Position numbers and translations under genes: made by a program
In this document: positions 7,406-7,653 of the stretch, one piece after another
How positions within the stretch are numbered: position 1 is the stretch's first letter
How the letters are laid out: each line of letters opens with the position of its first letter
From: Candidatus Thorarchaeota archaeon
Lineage (GTDB): Archaea > Asgardarchaeota > Thorarchaeia > Thorarchaeales > Thorarchaeaceae
Direction: 5' to 3'
Length of the DNA stretch: 7,653 nt
Assembly: GCA_029855925.1 (NCBI GenBank)
Contig: JAGSHP010000408.1
Span: 1 to 7,653 of the forward strand
Notes under the pieces: model-generated
What the model was told of the DNA's origin: nothing
What the model saw: the letters and a program-made list of their open reading frames with translations, nothing else
The model's database searches: none

Positions 7406-7653
7406 CGGGGTTCATCCATGTCGAGAAGGCTGAGGAGCATAATCTCAAATCCATCACAGTGGACATCCCCCGCGACCAACTCGTGGTCGTGACCGGGCCC
7501 TCAGGCTCAGGCAAGTCCACACTCGTATTCGACACAATATTTGCAGAGGGGCAGAGGCGTTACATTGAGTCGCTCTCCTCCTACGCGCGGCGATTCTTGG
7601 GCAGGCTTGACAAGCCCAAGGTTGAGAGGATCACAGGTCTTCCCCCGGCGATC
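7402..7653 (+). CDS. uvrA: Second UvrA-family ATPase, tandem paralog (3' partial)
   Basis: The frame starts at GTG 7402, overlaps the uvrA stop as GTGA, and stays open to the window edge (84 codons). The product begins like a UvrA first NBD: EEHNLKSITV at 11-20, Walker A GPSGSGKST at 32-40, then LVFDTIFAEGQRR at 41-53, ESLSSYARRFLG at 56-67 and GLPPAI at 79-84. By my hand alignment about 55 of 80 positions match the upstream UvrA, but synonymous codons differ widely, so it is an old paralog or independent acquisition, not a recent duplication. The Walker A has Pro after the first Gly, where UvrA proteins usually have Ile or Val. The visible part stops before the UvrB-binding and zinc regions. 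It therefore cannot be seen whether this is a second full UvrA or a UvrA2-type protein lacking the UvrB-binding domain. Its place in the operon suggests joint expression and a related role in DNA repair or damage tolerance. Confidence 0.9.
   Translation, partial: MTGFIHVEKAEEHNLKSITVDIPRDQLVVVTGPSGSGKSTLVFDTIFAEGQRRYIESLSSYARRFLGRLDKPKVERITGLPPAI

Noticed and set aside
1..7653. Mobile element, CRISPR array, phage or defence island
   Set aside because: No transposase, integrase, spaced direct repeats or target-site duplications were seen. The uvr genes are housekeeping repair genes.

Overview
The window looks like archaeal chromosome, most probably from an Asgard-type (Thorarchaeota-like) lineage. 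This rests mainly on the first gene: a large Asn-X-Ser/Thr-rich extracellular protein with an Ig/fibronectin-like domain, a Thr-rich stalk, one C-terminal membrane helix and a short Lys-Lys-Arg tail, an architecture common in archaeal surface proteins. The lineage is an inference. No rRNA, tRNA or other taxonomic marker is present.

Layout, all on the + strand: (1) bases 2-2299 hold the 3' part of a surface-protein gene whose start lies before the window. (2) Bases 2300-2525 are non-coding and contain a strong intrinsic-type terminator (stem-loop plus T8) followed by the leader of the next operon. (3) Bases 2526-4505 are uvrB. (4) Bases 4502-7405 are uvrA. (5) Bases 7402-7653 are the first 84 codons of a second, diverged UvrA-family gene that runs off the right edge. 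It has no stop inside the window, so stop-to-stop ORF calling can miss it.

The last three genes form a tightly packed operon. uvrB and uvrA overlap by ATGA, and uvrA and the second uvrA-like gene overlap by GTGA. Each start has a Shine-Dalgarno-like sequence, so translational coupling is likely. UvrA (damage recognition ATPase) and UvrB (damage verification helicase) are two of the three proteins of bacterial-type nucleotide excision repair. uvrC is not visible here. The second UvrA-like protein could be an accessory or specialised damage sensor, or may serve a different role such as drug or DNA-adduct tolerance.

No mobile element, CRISPR array, prophage gene or RNA gene was seen. I find no wholly new system. 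The most interesting points are the tandem non-identical uvrA genes, a non-canonical ABC signature (LAGGE) in the first UvrA, and the repeated amidotransferase-fold-like modules in the surface protein.
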